A DNA stretch of 64,000 nucleotides from CALBPI01 sp039027435 (GTDB lineage: Bacteria; Pseudomonadota; Gammaproteobacteria; Steroidobacterales; Woeseiaceae), in contig JBCCKF010000001.1 of assembly GCA_039027435.1 (NCBI GenBank), positions 186,001 through 250,000 of the forward strand, read 5' to 3'. This document shows, one piece after another, positions 34,332-43,085 of the stretch. How positions within the stretch are numbered: the first letter of the stretch is position 1; each line of letters opens with the position of its first letter. The notes below the pieces were generated by a model. The model had not been told where the DNA came from and did no database searches. It saw only the letters and a program-made list of their open reading frames with translations. The translations under genes and the position numbers were made by a program.

Positions 34332-35580
34332 TCCTGCGCACCTCGGCTCCCAAGCCGCGGAGCTTGTCCTCGATGCGTTCGTAGCCGCGATCCAGATGGT
34401 AGATTCGGTCAATCACAGTCTCGCCGCCTGCCACCAGCGCCGCCAACACCAGACCCGCTGACGCCCTGAGGTCCGTCGCCATGACCGGCGCTGCAGTGAG
34501 CGATGCGACGCCCTTCGACAACACGGTGTTGCCGTGCACCTGAAACTGCGCGCCCATACGCTGCAGTTCGGGGATGTGCATAAAGCGATTTTCGAAAATC
34601 GTCTCGGTGACCGATCCCTGGCCGCTCGCGACAGCATTGAGGGCACAGAATTGCGCCTGCATGTCCGTCGGAAAGGCGGGATGCGGCGCGGTGCGCACGT
34701 CGACCGCGACCGGGCGTGACCCGCGCATATCAACTTCGATCCAGTCATCTCCGTGCGTCACCTCTGCGCCAGCATCGGAGAGTTTCGACATCACCGCCTC
34801 GAGGTGTCGCGGCGCTGCGCAGAGCGCCCGCACCCGCCCTGCCGTCATGGCACCGGCGACAAGATAGGTGCCGGTTTCGATGCGGTCGGGCAATACCTGG
34901 TAGTCGGTGCCGCCCAAGGACTCAACGCCCTGCACATGAATCGTTGGTGTACCCGCCCCCTCGATCTTCGCACCCAGCGCAATCAGGAAATTGGCGAGAT
35001 CCTCGACCTCTGGTTCGCGGGCTGCATTCTCCAAAACGGTCTCACCGTCAGCGAGTGCAGCCGCCATCATGAGGTTTTCTGTCCCCGTCACGCTGACCGT
35101 GTCGAAAACGAAGTGGGCACCCTTCAGACGATCGGCTCTCGCCCGAATGTAGCCGTTCTCGACCCACACCTCGGCACCCAATGCCTGCAGGCCCGCTACA
35201 TGCAAATCGACGGGACGTGCACCGATCGCACAGCCACCCGGCAAAGACACGTCGGCGCGGCCAAACCTTGCCACCAGAGGGCCGAGTACCAGCACCGACG
35301 CACGCATAGTCTTAACGAGATCGTAGGGCGCCACCGGCTCGATGTCCGTGCCGGTGTTGACCGACAGACGCATATGCTCTTCGAGGGTCGCTTCGGCACC
35401 CATCCTCTGTAGGAGCGCAATCATTGTGGTGACGTCGCGCAGATGCGGCACGTTCCCCAGTGTCACGCTGTCCCGGGCCAGCAAGGTAGCCGCGAGAATA
35501 GGCAGTGTCGCATTCTTCGCACCCGAGATCGTCACGTCGCCATTCAGGCGGCGCCCGCCAACTACCGCTAACTTGTCCAT
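34324..35580 (-). CDS. murA: UDP-N-acetylglucosamine 1-carboxyvinyltransferase MurA
   Basis: First committed step of peptidoglycan synthesis, transferring enolpyruvate from PEP to UDP-GlcNAc. The 418 aa protein starts MDKLAVVGGRRLNGDVTISGAKNA-type and has the fosfomycin-reactive catalytic cysteine in the loop LPGGCAIGARPVDLHV. Length equals E. coli (419). It starts 6 bp after ibaG. Confidence 0.97.
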   Translation of the reverse strand: MDKLAVVGGRRLNGDVTISGAKNATLPILAATLLARDSVTLGNVPHLRDVTTMIALLQRMGAEATLEEHMRLSVNTGTDIEPVAPYDLVKTMRASVLVLGPLVARFGRADVSLPGGCAIGARPVDLHVAGLQALGAEVWVENGYIRARADRLKGAHFVFDTVSVTGTENLMMAAALADGETVLENAAREPEVEDLANFLIALGAKIEGAGTPTIHVQGVESLGGTDYQVLPDRIETGTYLVAGAMTAGRVRALCAAPRHLEAVMSKLSDAGAEVTHGDDWIEVDMRGSRPVAVDVRTAPHPAFPTDMQAQFCALNAVASGQGSVTETIFENRFMHIPELQRMGAQFQVHGNTVLSKGVASLTAAPVMATDLRASAGLVLAALVAGGETVIDRIYHLDRGYERIEDKLRGLGAEVRRIT

Positions 35581-35586
35581 ACAGTC

Positions 35587-35826
35587 TCAGCCAGCAGTTT
35601 CGAATTCTGCCGGCGTCAGTGCGCGGATCGACAGCGCATGGATATCCGCTCGCATGTGATCGCCCAGTGTCTGGTAAATCATCTGATGGCGAGCAACCTG
35701 GCGCTTGCCGTCGAATGCGGGCGAGACGACCACGGCTTCGAAGTGAACATGGTCGTCACTCAGCACCTCGACGTGGGTGGTTTCGAGCTGACTCTGAATC
35801 AGGTCGGTGATCTCTTGAGGGGTCAC
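35587..35826 (-). CDS. ibaG: BolA-family protein IbaG
   Basis: Small BolA-fold protein; in E. coli IbaG binds monothiol glutaredoxin with an Fe-S cluster and affects acid tolerance. The 79 aa product has the BolA core HVHFEAVVVSPAFDGKRQVARHQMIYQ and the C-terminal HALSIRALTPAEF. The start is a GTG with AGGAG eight bases upstream; longer in-frame extensions are rejected on this basis. It precedes murA, the conserved ibaG-murA pair. The usual upstream mla genes are absent. Confidence 0.9.
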   Translation of the reverse strand: MTPQEITDLIQSQLETTHVEVLSDDHVHFEAVVVSPAFDGKRQVARHQMIYQTLGDHMRADIHALSIRALTPAEFETAG

Positions 35827-36015
35827 GCGGCCACTCCTATGACATAAATTCCGACCATGGTAGTACACAGCCCAAGGCGGCTGAAAGCCTGTATCTACGC
35901 ATCCTTGTGCAGTGGTGTATGATTCGCGGCTACCCGCGACCCGGCGCACACTGTGGAACGCGGGCGTTGGCGGGCAACTCGGCCCGACCGCGCATCTTCG
36001 GAGATCTGGAAAAAC

Positions 36016-36999
36016 GTGTCACTTGCGGCAAACAGCACACTGGTGGTGATCGGTCTTGCGGCGCTCATCTGGGGCGCTGATCGATTTGTCGTTGGTGCCG
36101 GTGCCATGGCACGCAACCTCGGGGTGCCGACGCTTCTGATCGGTCTCACCGTGGTGGGTATCGCCACCTCAGCGCCAGAGATTCTGGTGTCGATCATGGC
36201 CGCCCTCAAAAATCAGCCTGACCTCGCGATCGGCAATGCACTCGGATCGAACATCGCGAACATCGCACTGGTCTTGGGCGCCACCGCCGTGCTCAAGCCC
36301 ATCGTTGTGCGATCGAGCACCCTGCAACAGGAGATGCCTGCGCTGCTGGCGGTCACACTGTTGGCAGTGGCGCTCGTGCTGGACGCGCAGCTCAGCCGAA
36401 CCGATGGACTCGTTATGCTGGTCGCCCTGGTCGTGGTGATGTACTGGATCGTACGGCTCGGCTATCGCACCGATACCGACGATCCTATCGAGGCGGAGTA
36501 CGACGCCGAGATTCCGAAAAACATGAAGATGATCGTCGCGGTTGGCTGGTTCCTGCTGGGACTCGCTGTACTGCTGCTCGGCGCCGAGTTATTGGTCCGC
36601 GGCGCTACCGCAATTGCGATTAGCTTCGGCGTCAGCGAGCTTGTGATCGGCGTCACGCTCGTCGCCATCGGCACCAGCCTTCCCGAACTCGCGGTCTCAC
36701 TCATCTCGGCGCTTAAAGGCGAACAGGGTTTGGCGATCGGCAACATCATCGGGTCGAACATGTTCAACCTTTTGGCGGTGATTGGCGCGGCTATTGTGAT
36801 CCAACCCACCGGTGTGGCGCCCGAGGTGCTCTCGCTGCATTTCTTTGTGATGATAGCGCTGACGTTGGTGCTGTTCGCTATGGCCTACAACTACAGTGGC
36901 GCGGGAAGGATCAACCGCATCGAGGGCAGCGCGCTTCTGATCGCATTCTTCAGCTATCACATCTACGTGCTGGCGCAGAGTTTCGGTTATGCCGGCTGA
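36016..36999 (+). CDS. yrbG: Calcium/sodium antiporter, YrbG type (CaCA family)
   Basis: Inner-membrane cation/Ca2+ exchanger. From GTG 36016 it is 327 aa with about ten membrane segments in two inverted halves. Each half has the alpha-repeat (GIATSAPEILVSIMAAL and AIGTSLPELAVSLISAL) followed by GN-x2-GSN (IGNALGSNIANIAL and IGNIIGSNMFNLL), which form the ion site. A GTG at 35953 would add 21 residues of non-conserved sequence. First gene of the LPS block; its 3' end overlaps kdsD by 11 bp. Confidence 0.9.
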   Translation: MSLAANSTLVVIGLAALIWGADRFVVGAGAMARNLGVPTLLIGLTVVGIATSAPEILVSIMAALKNQPDLAIGNALGSNIANIALVLGATAVLKPIVVRSSTLQQEMPALLAVTLLAVALVLDAQLSRTDGLVMLVALVVVMYWIVRLGYRTDTDDPIEAEYDAEIPKNMKMIVAVGWFLLGLAVLLLGAELLVRGATAIAISFGVSELVIGVTLVAIGTSLPELAVSLISALKGEQGLAIGNIIGSNMFNLLAVIGAAIVIQPTGVAPEVLSLHFFVMIALTLVLFAMAYNYSGAGRINRIEGSALLIAFFSYHIYVLAQSFGYAG

Positions 37000-37966
37000 C
37001 GCAGAACAAAGACGCGCACAAGCGCTGCGAGTGCTGGATATCGAGTCCGCCGCAGTCTCCGGGCTTCGCGACCGCGTTGGCGAGGCGTTCGAGGCAGCAT
37101 GTCAGCTCTGTCTCGCGTGCAAGGGTCGCATCGTAGTGACCGGCATGGGCAAATCCGGCCATATCGGCAGCAAGCTTGCTGCGACTCTCGCGAGTACCGG
37201 CAGTCCCGCGTTCTTTCTCCATCCCGGCGAGGCCAGCCACGGCGACCTCGGCATGATCACCGAAGATGACGTGTTGCTCGCAATTTCCTACTCTGGAGAG
37301 ACGGCAGAGTTGGTCACGATCCTGCCACTGATCGCAAGGCTCGATGTGCCGATGATCAGCATGACCGGCAACGCACAGTCGACGCTTGCGCGGCGTGCCG
37401 CAGTCCATCTGGATGTCGCCGTGCCGGAAGAGGCTTGTCCGCTCAACCTGGCCCCGACCGCCAGCACGACCGCCACGCTGGCTCTCGGCGACGCACTCGC
37501 AGTAGCCCTGCTAGACAGCCGCGACTTTACCGCCGAGGACTTTGCCCGCTCTCATCCAGGAGGCAGTCTCGGCAAGCGATTGCTACTCCGGGTCAGCGAT
37601 ATCATGCACTCCGGCAATGAAATCCCGCTCGTGAAACCGGATGACCTGCTCACCGAGGCACTGGTTGTCATGAGTCGCAAAGGACTCGGTATCGCCATCG
37701 TCACGGATGAGCGCGGCAACCTGGCGGGGATTTTTACCGACGGCGATTTACGTCGACTACTCGATGGTGACACCCGCATCCGTGACCTCACTGTAGCCGA
37801 GGTCATGACCAGCCGTTGCCGCGCGATCGCCGAGAGATCACTGGCAGCCGAGGCGGTACGTCTTATGGAAACCCATGCAATTTCAGCGCTGCCTGTTGTG
37901 GATGATGACCAGCAGGTCGTTGGCGCCGTGAACATTCATGATTTGTTGCGCTCCGGTGTGATGTAG
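36989..37966 (+). CDS. kdsD: Arabinose-5-phosphate isomerase KdsD
   Basis: Converts D-ribulose 5-phosphate to D-arabinose 5-phosphate, the first step of Kdo synthesis. The 325 aa protein has an N-terminal SIS domain (TGMGKSGHIGSKLAATL, FFLHPGEASHGDLGM and ISYSGETAEL) and two C-terminal CBS domains (about 205-325). Length matches E. coli (328). Directly followed by kdsC, which acts two steps later. Confidence 0.95.
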   Translation: MPADAEQRRAQALRVLDIESAAVSGLRDRVGEAFEAACQLCLACKGRIVVTGMGKSGHIGSKLAATLASTGSPAFFLHPGEASHGDLGMITEDDVLLAISYSGETAELVTILPLIARLDVPMISMTGNAQSTLARRAAVHLDVAVPEEACPLNLAPTASTTATLALGDALAVALLDSRDFTAEDFARSHPGGSLGKRLLLRVSDIMHSGNEIPLVKPDDLLTEALVVMSRKGLGIAIVTDERGNLAGIFTDGDLRRLLDGDTRIRDLTVAEVMTSRCRAIAERSLAAEAVRLMETHAISALPVVDDDQQVVGAVNIHDLLRSGVM

Positions 37967-37968
37967 CG

Positions 37969-38478
37969 ATGGCCGAAGCACTGCCACCAGGACTGCTCGA
38001 AGCGCTGCGCGCGATCCGCCTCGTTATTCTGGATGTCGACGGCGTGCTCACCGACGGTCGATTTACGCTCGATAACGCCGGTAACGAGACCAAGACCTTC
38101 CATACGCAGGACGGCTACGGCATTCGTCGCCTGATCGACGCCGGCATCACGGTGGCTATTATCACGGGTCGTCGCTCGGGCGCAGTGGAACATCGAGCAC
38201 GCGAGCTCGGCATTTCACCGGTCATACAAGGTGCGAGAGACAAGGCGATCGCCATCGAGGAACTGTTGGCGGAAACCGGCATCCAATCAGGACAGGCGCT
38301 CGCCGTTGGAGACGATATTCCGGATCTTGCCATGTTCGAAGCCGTTGCTACTGGTGTTGCTGTCGCGAATGCGGTGCCCGAGCTCAAGGAGCGCGCGCAC
38401 TACATTACAGCGCGCAGCGGAGGCGCTGGTGCGATACGTGAACTTGCGGACCTGATCGTCAAGAGCCGCACCGACTGA
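37969..38478 (+). CDS. kdsC: 3-deoxy-D-manno-octulosonate 8-phosphate phosphatase KdsC
   Basis: HAD phosphatase releasing free Kdo. The 169 aa tetrameric C0-type protein has motif I ILDVDGVLTDGRF with the catalytic Asp pair, motif II ITGRRSGAVEHRA, the FHTQDGYGI substrate loop, and motif III VGDDIPDLAM. It starts 2 bp after kdsD. E. coli KdsC is 188 aa; the difference is at the N-terminus. Confidence 0.95.
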   Translation: MAEALPPGLLEALRAIRLVILDVDGVLTDGRFTLDNAGNETKTFHTQDGYGIRRLIDAGITVAIITGRRSGAVEHRARELGISPVIQGARDKAIAIEELLAETGIQSGQALAVGDDIPDLAMFEAVATGVAVANAVPELKERAHYITARSGGAGAIRELADLIVKSRTD

Positions 38479-38485
38479 GATCGCC

Positions 38486-39046
38486 GTGACCCCGCGTTCC
38501 ACACTGATCGCCACCGTGCTCTGCGCTGTCGCAGTAATTAGTTGGATCGCCGCACGCGACGAGGACGATCAGGCAGGCGATGCAAATGCGATAACCACGG
38601 TCGAGTCCGGATACTACGTACTGGATGCAGTGATTTTTGGCAGCAACGAGTTAGGAGAGCCGCGGTATGAAATCCATGCCGCCGAGGCGCACCAGAGTGA
38701 TCGCGATGGACCGATCGAAATGCGTGACATCGAGGTTCGCTATACCGGTATCGAAGAGCCTTTATGGCAGATTACCGCCAACCAAGCGCAGCTTGACCCA
38801 ACCACTCAGGCGATCAACATGACCGGGAACGTCGTGGCGCGACGCTCCGGTAACGCGGCCGAGCGTGTCGTGAATCTGCTGACGGACCAATTGTTGTTCC
38901 AGCCTGATCAGGAACGCATCGCATCCACAAGCACCGTGGTATTCCGGGTTGGAGACAGCCAACTAACCGCGCTTGGTATGCAAGCGTCGCTTCCGGATGA
39001 CACAATTCAGCTGGAGACCAACGTTCGAGGCAAGTATGTTCCGTAG
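38486..39046 (+). CDS. lptC: LPS export protein LptC
   Basis: Bitopic protein linking the LptB2FG transporter to the LptA bridge. The 186 aa product has a short N-terminal membrane segment (about 5-20) and a beta-jellyroll LptC domain with the characteristic EIHAAEAHQSDRDGPIEMRD and MTGNVVARRSG repeats. GTG start at 38486, 7 bp after kdsC. Overlaps lptA by 11 bp. Sequence is divergent, but order and topology make the call firm. Confidence 0.9.
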   Translation: MTPRSTLIATVLCAVAVISWIAARDEDDQAGDANAITTVESGYYVLDAVIFGSNELGEPRYEIHAAEAHQSDRDGPIEMRDIEVRYTGIEEPLWQITANQAQLDPTTQAINMTGNVVARRSGNAAERVVNLLTDQLLFQPDQERIASTSTVVFRVGDSQLTALGMQASLPDDTIQLETNVRGKYVP

Positions 39047-39722
39047 CGCAATAGCTGCATCACTGAGTGTATGCCTGATCGGCGCAAGCGGTGATGTTTG
39101 TGCTCAGCAGGCGCAGACGATCTTTTTCGATGCGGCGAACAGCAACACCATCGTTTCCGAAAACCGGACGGTGTTCTACCGCTTGCGAATTACGCAGGGC
39201 AACATGCGAATCGAGGCTGAGAAGGGTACCACTCAGGCGGGTACGGATTTCTCGGAGAGTAGCTGGGAATTTGAAGGCAACGTGGAGATCGACATCGAGA
39301 ATGCCGAAATCCGTGCTGAAGCGGCTGACCTCAAGTTCATCAACTACGAACTCGTCAGAGCCGAAGTCGAGGGTGGGCCCGCCTCCTTCTCCGATCTGAA
39401 TGCAGAAACCGGCGAACGCACCGAAGGTCAGGCAGACCGATTCGTCTACAACCTGTCGGATCAGGTGATTCGTTTCGAAGATAACGCGAGCATCCGAGAC
39501 TCGCGAAACTCCGTGACCGGACGGCTGTTGAAGTACGACCTTGTCAATCAGAACATCGTGTTCGAGGGCGATGAACAAAGCGGTGAGCGTGTGCGGATCA
39601 CGATTCAGCCACCACCGGATACACAAGACGCGGAGGCCATTGACGAGGCGACTGAGCGTGCTCGCGAGCAGGTCAGAGAAGCGGCCGAAGCCGCCGAGTC
39701 GGAGCGCGACGATCGCCCATGA
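39036..39722 (+). CDS. lptA: LPS transport periplasmic protein LptA
   Basis: Periplasmic beta-jellyroll protein that polymerises into the LPS bridge. From ATG 39036 (228 aa, GAGG upstream) it has a signal peptide (about 1-23), the LptA/OstA domain (about 25-190) and an extra charged tail. E. coli LptA is 185 aa, so this one is about 40 residues longer, all in an Ala/Glu/Arg-rich C-terminal segment. Overlaps lptC by 11 bp and lptB by 4 bp. Confidence 0.9.
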   Translation: MFRSAIAASLSVCLIGASGDVCAQQAQTIFFDAANSNTIVSENRTVFYRLRITQGNMRIEAEKGTTQAGTDFSESSWEFEGNVEIDIENAEIRAEAADLKFINYELVRAEVEGGPASFSDLNAETGERTEGQADRFVYNLSDQVIRFEDNASIRDSRNSVTGRLLKYDLVNQNIVFEGDEQSGERVRITIQPPPDTQDAEAIDEATERAREQVREAAEAAESERDDRP

Positions 39723-40444
39723 GCATCCTGTCCGTTCAGAGTCTCGCCAAGCGCTATCAGTTCCGCGAAGTGGTTCGCGATATCTCTCTTGAGATCAAGG
39801 GCGGGGAAGTCGTCGGGCTACTCGGACCGAACGGCGCCGGCAAGACCACCGCGTTCTACATGATCGTGGGACTCGTCAACGTGGACCGCGGGCGAATCCT
39901 TCTGGATGGTCAGGACCTGACCCATGAACCGATGCACGTGCGCTCGCGACTGGGGCTCGGATACTTACCACAAGAGGCTTCTGTGTTCCGCAAGCTCACG
40001 GTGGAACAGAACATCATGGCGATCCTTGAAGCGCGTAAAGACCTGCGCCGATCTGACCGTGATGAACGATTGGAGCAGCTGCTCGAGGAACTGCACATCA
40101 ACCATGTCCGCGGCAGTCTTGGCATCAGTCTTTCCGGCGGCGAGCGACGGCGCGTGGAAATCGCCCGGGCACTTGCCGCCGAACCGCGATTCATCCTCTT
40201 GGACGAGCCTTTCGCAGGCGTAGACCCGATCTCGGTCATCGATATCCAGAGAACGATCAGCGAACTGACAGAACGCGGAATCGGTGTTCTGATCACAGAC
40301 CACAACGTGCGCGAGACACTCGGTATCTGCGGACACGCCTATATTCTGTCTGATGGGGTGCTCATCGCCGAGGGCACCCCCAACGAAATTCTCGAGAACC
40401 AGCATGTACGTGAGGTCTACCTCGGAGAGGATTTCCGACTCTAG
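39719..40444 (+). CDS. lptB: LPS export ABC transporter ATPase LptB
   Basis: Cytoplasmic ATPase that powers LPS extraction with LptF and LptG. The 241 aa protein has Walker A LLGPNGAGKTTAFYMIVG, signature SLSGGERRRVEIARAL, Walker B FILLDEPFAGVDP and the switch histidine in ITDHNVRETL. Identical in length to E. coli LptB (241). The partner permeases lptF/lptG are not in this window. Confidence 0.97.
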   Translation: MSILSVQSLAKRYQFREVVRDISLEIKGGEVVGLLGPNGAGKTTAFYMIVGLVNVDRGRILLDGQDLTHEPMHVRSRLGLGYLPQEASVFRKLTVEQNIMAILEARKDLRRSDRDERLEQLLEELHINHVRGSLGISLSGGERRRVEIARALAAEPRFILLDEPFAGVDPISVIDIQRTISELTERGIGVLITDHNVRETLGICGHAYILSDGVLIAEGTPNEILENQHVREVYLGEDFRL

Positions 40445-40492
40445 CTGAGCGCACACTCGTGTGAATATCGTCACAGCTGCATCCCGCAGCTC

Positions 40493-40501
40493 TGGTATGA
40501 T
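40493..40501 (+). promoter_or_regulatory. Candidate extended -10 promoter of rpoN
   Basis: TGG-TATGAT (40493-40501) is an extended -10 element about 27 bp before the rpoN start. No good -35 is present. It lies in the 83-bp gap after lptB. Confidence 0.35.
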
Positions 40502-40527
40502 TATTGTATGCGAAAGGGACCGCTCGC

Positions 40528-41916
40528 GTGCTGAAACCATCTCTTACACTGAAGTTAGGTCAGACACTGACCATGACGCCGCAATTGCAGCAGGCCATCA
40601 AGCTGTTGCAGCTGCCGGTTATGGATCTGAACCAACAAATCAGCGAGGCACTCGAGAGCAATGTCATGCTCGACATGGAGGAGCTGCCCGAAGCGCCGAA
40701 GATGGATACGTCTTCGACCGCCGAAATTCGCGTACTGCAGGCAGAGGACTCGTGGCGAGACGTCGGGCGCGGCCAGGACACTTCATTCTCCGGCGGCGAA
40801 GGTCGGTCGATGGCGGACTTTGCCGACGACCGTGAAACTTCGCTACGCGAGCACCTGCTGGAACAACTGGAAACGGAAAAGTTCACTGACGACGAGCGAA
40901 TCGTCGGCGAGGCCCTGATCGACGCCATCAACGATGATGGTTACTTGTATGAGAGTCTCGAGGAGATTCAGGAGACGCTCGGCGATGATGCACCATCGGT
41001 CTCGATTATCGAGCGTATTCTGGTGCGCATCCAGAGATTTGATCCGCTAGGCGTCGGCGCACGGTCGTTAACCGAGTGTATCGAGCTGCAGCTCGCGCCC
41101 TACCCTCCAGAGACGCCCGGGCTGCAGGCCGCTCGACGAATCGCGGATGAACACCTCAATCTGGTTGCCGAACGCAATTACACGCAACTGCGACGGCGCA
41201 TGGCGATCGACGATGACGAACTCGATCACGCACTGGCGCTCATCCGCAGCTGCCACCCGAAGCCCGGCCAGGCGGTCAGCGGTGCTCGCACCGAATATGT
41301 CATCCCGGATGTCTTCGTGCGTAAGGTCGACGGGCAATGGGTAGTCGAGATATCGCCCTCCGGTGTCCCGCGTATCCGTGTCAATCAGCAATATGCGGCT
41401 CTCGTACGAGGCAAGGGCGATCATTCGGTGCTGCGCGCACAACTTCAGGAAGCGCGCTGGCTCGTACGCAGCCTTGAGATCCGCAATGACACGCTCTTTA
41501 AGGTCGCCAGCACCATCGTCGAGCGCCAAGTCGAGTTTTTCGAACACGGCGAAGAGGCGATGAAACCGATGATCTTGAAAGACATTGCCGAGGCGATCGA
41601 AATGCACGAATCAACGGTTTCGCGCGTGACCAACAACAAATACATGCACACGCCAAGGGGTGTGCTCGAATTCAAGTTCTTCTTCTCATCTCACGTCTCC
41701 TCAACGGATGGCGACGACCAGTCGTCAATCGCAGTGCGTGCGAAGATTCGCAAACTCATTGGGGCCGAGGACCCAAGAAAGCCGTTGAGCGACAGCAAGA
41801 TCACGGCCTTACTCAAGGACGACGGCGTCAAAGTGGCCAGGCGGACCGTCGCGAAGTACCGCGAAGCCATGCAAATCCCCTCCTCGAGCGAGCGTCGCCA
41901 ACGCCCTGCACGCTGA
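40528..41916 (+). CDS. rpoN: RNA polymerase sigma-54 factor RpoN
   Basis: Alternative sigma factor for enhancer-dependent promoters (nitrogen, flagella and others). The 462 aa protein starts with the Gln/Leu-rich activator-interacting region LGQTLTMTPQLQQAIKLLQL, has an acidic region II, the core-binding domain, and the C-terminal RpoN box ARRTVAKYREAM that reads the -24 element. GTG start at 40528 preceded by AAAGGGA. Length near E. coli (477). Confidence 0.97.
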   Translation: MLKPSLTLKLGQTLTMTPQLQQAIKLLQLPVMDLNQQISEALESNVMLDMEELPEAPKMDTSSTAEIRVLQAEDSWRDVGRGQDTSFSGGEGRSMADFADDRETSLREHLLEQLETEKFTDDERIVGEALIDAINDDGYLYESLEEIQETLGDDAPSVSIIERILVRIQRFDPLGVGARSLTECIELQLAPYPPETPGLQAARRIADEHLNLVAERNYTQLRRRMAIDDDELDHALALIRSCHPKPGQAVSGARTEYVIPDVFVRKVDGQWVVEISPSGVPRIRVNQQYAALVRGKGDHSVLRAQLQEARWLVRSLEIRNDTLFKVASTIVERQVEFFEHGEEAMKPMILKDIAEAIEMHESTVSRVTNNKYMHTPRGVLEFKFFFSSHVSSTDGDDQSSIAVRAKIRKLIGAEDPRKPLSDSKITALLKDDGVKVARRTVAKYREAMQIPSSSERRQRPAR

Positions 41917-42133
41917 GAATCCCGCCCCCCAAGGGGTTCGGTCATTTCCTTGACACAAGTCTCAGCCCGAGCTTGCAGGTGGGCGCGTAGAGGCGCATTA
42001 TCGAGTGCAGTAACTTTGTCGAAGTGAGCCGATTCAAGCGCGTTCACTTCAGTGTAAGTCATTGTTTTTTCGGCTTTAGTAAGGAGGTTTCAGAAAAGCC
42101 AATACATCCAGCAGCAGCAACAAGGAGCAACCC

Positions 42134-42457
42134 ATGCAGCTAAACGTTACAGGACATCACGTCGATGTATCCGCCGCACTCAGGGAGTATGTCGGCACCA
42201 AGATGCATCGCATCGAGAAGCACTTTGACCACGTGAGTCAGGTGCACTGTATTCTCACCGTCGAGAAACAGGGACATAAGGCCGAAGCGACCGCCAATCT
42301 CAGGGGTGCACAGGTCTATGCCGAATCGATTGAACCTGATATGTATGCTGCGATTGACCGCCTTGCCGACAAGCTGGATCGGCGAATTCTGAAACACAAG
42401 GAAAAGCGTTGTAATCATCACCCGCGCGGCGGCGCGAAACCGGGTGCCGACGCCTGA
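42134..42457 (+). CDS. hpf: Ribosome hibernation promoting factor HPF (short form)
   Basis: Binds the 30S decoding centre in stationary phase and, with RMF, forms 100S dimers. The 107 aa product is the short gammaproteobacterial form with GHHVDVSAALREYV and the conserved EKQGHKAEATANL. A GGAG nine bases before the ATG supports the start. 217 bp lie between rpoN and hpf, with an unused AAGGAGG at about 42080 and no clear promoter. A strong terminator follows. Confidence 0.94.
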   Translation: MQLNVTGHHVDVSAALREYVGTKMHRIEKHFDHVSQVHCILTVEKQGHKAEATANLRGAQVYAESIEPDMYAAIDRLADKLDRRILKHKEKRCNHHPRGGAKPGADA

Positions 42458-42506
42458 CTAAGCCAGATTTGCCTCGGGCATTGCCCATGGCATAATCGCG
42501 ACGCGA

Positions 42507-42538
42507 GCCGGTGGCGGTGGAGCCACCGGCTTTTTTTT
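42507..42538 (+). terminator. Rho-independent terminator after hpf
   Basis: Perfect 9-bp stem GCCGGTGGC (42507-42515) and GCCACCGGC (42522-42530), 6-nt loop, followed by eight T residues (42531-42538). This is a textbook terminator. It separates hpf from ptsN, so ptsN needs read-through or its own promoter. Confidence 0.9.
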
Positions 42539-42569
42539 GGCGCTTATTGCCGTGACAGAACAAACCACA

Positions 42570-43076
42570 ATGCCACTCACATTCCAGAGCCTGCTGAGCA
42601 CCGAGAATGTCTTCATCGACGTCGAGGCCGGCAGCAAGAAGCACGCACTGCAGATCCTGAGCCAGCGGCTCTCCGATACTGCACCCGCGATCTCCTCCGA
42701 CGATATTTTCGACGCCTTACTCGAACGCGAACGATGGGGTTGCACCGCGACTGAAGGCGGTGTGGCAGTCCCTCATGCGCGCCTCGCCGGTGTCATCGAT
42801 GCTTGTGCCTGCGTACTGCGTTTGCGTGCACCCATCGATTTCGACAGCCCACAAGACGAGAAGGTCGACATCCTGTTCGGCTTCATCGTCGCCGACGATG
42901 CCGATGAGACGGTGACCGAGCAATTGCGCCTGCTCACACAGCGAATACTCGACTCGAGCCTCATCCAGGCACTGCGAGAAGCACCTGAGCCTATGGCGCT
43001 CTTCGATGTCCTGAAACATGATGACGACGCGGCGGAGCGTTTAGCCGCGAGCCAGCTTGCGAGTGGGCAGGGATAA
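42570..43076 (+). CDS. ptsN: Nitrogen PTS phosphocarrier EIIA-Ntr
   Basis: Cytoplasmic regulatory EIIA of the PTS-Ntr chain, acting on K+ transport, sigma-54 and stress pathways. The 168 aa protein has a complete EIIA domain with the phosphorylated histidine H69 in GVAVPHARLAGV. ATG 42570 is chosen; a GTG at 42552 would add six residues. There is no strong Shine-Dalgarno for either. The chain partner NPr (ptsO) is not next to rapZ as it is in E. coli. Confidence 0.92.
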   Translation: MPLTFQSLLSTENVFIDVEAGSKKHALQILSQRLSDTAPAISSDDIFDALLERERWGCTATEGGVAVPHARLAGVIDACACVLRLRAPIDFDSPQDEKVDILFGFIVADDADETVTEQLRLLTQRILDSSLIQALREAPEPMALFDVLKHDDDAAERLAASQLASGQG

Positions 43077-43085
43077 GTCATAGCC

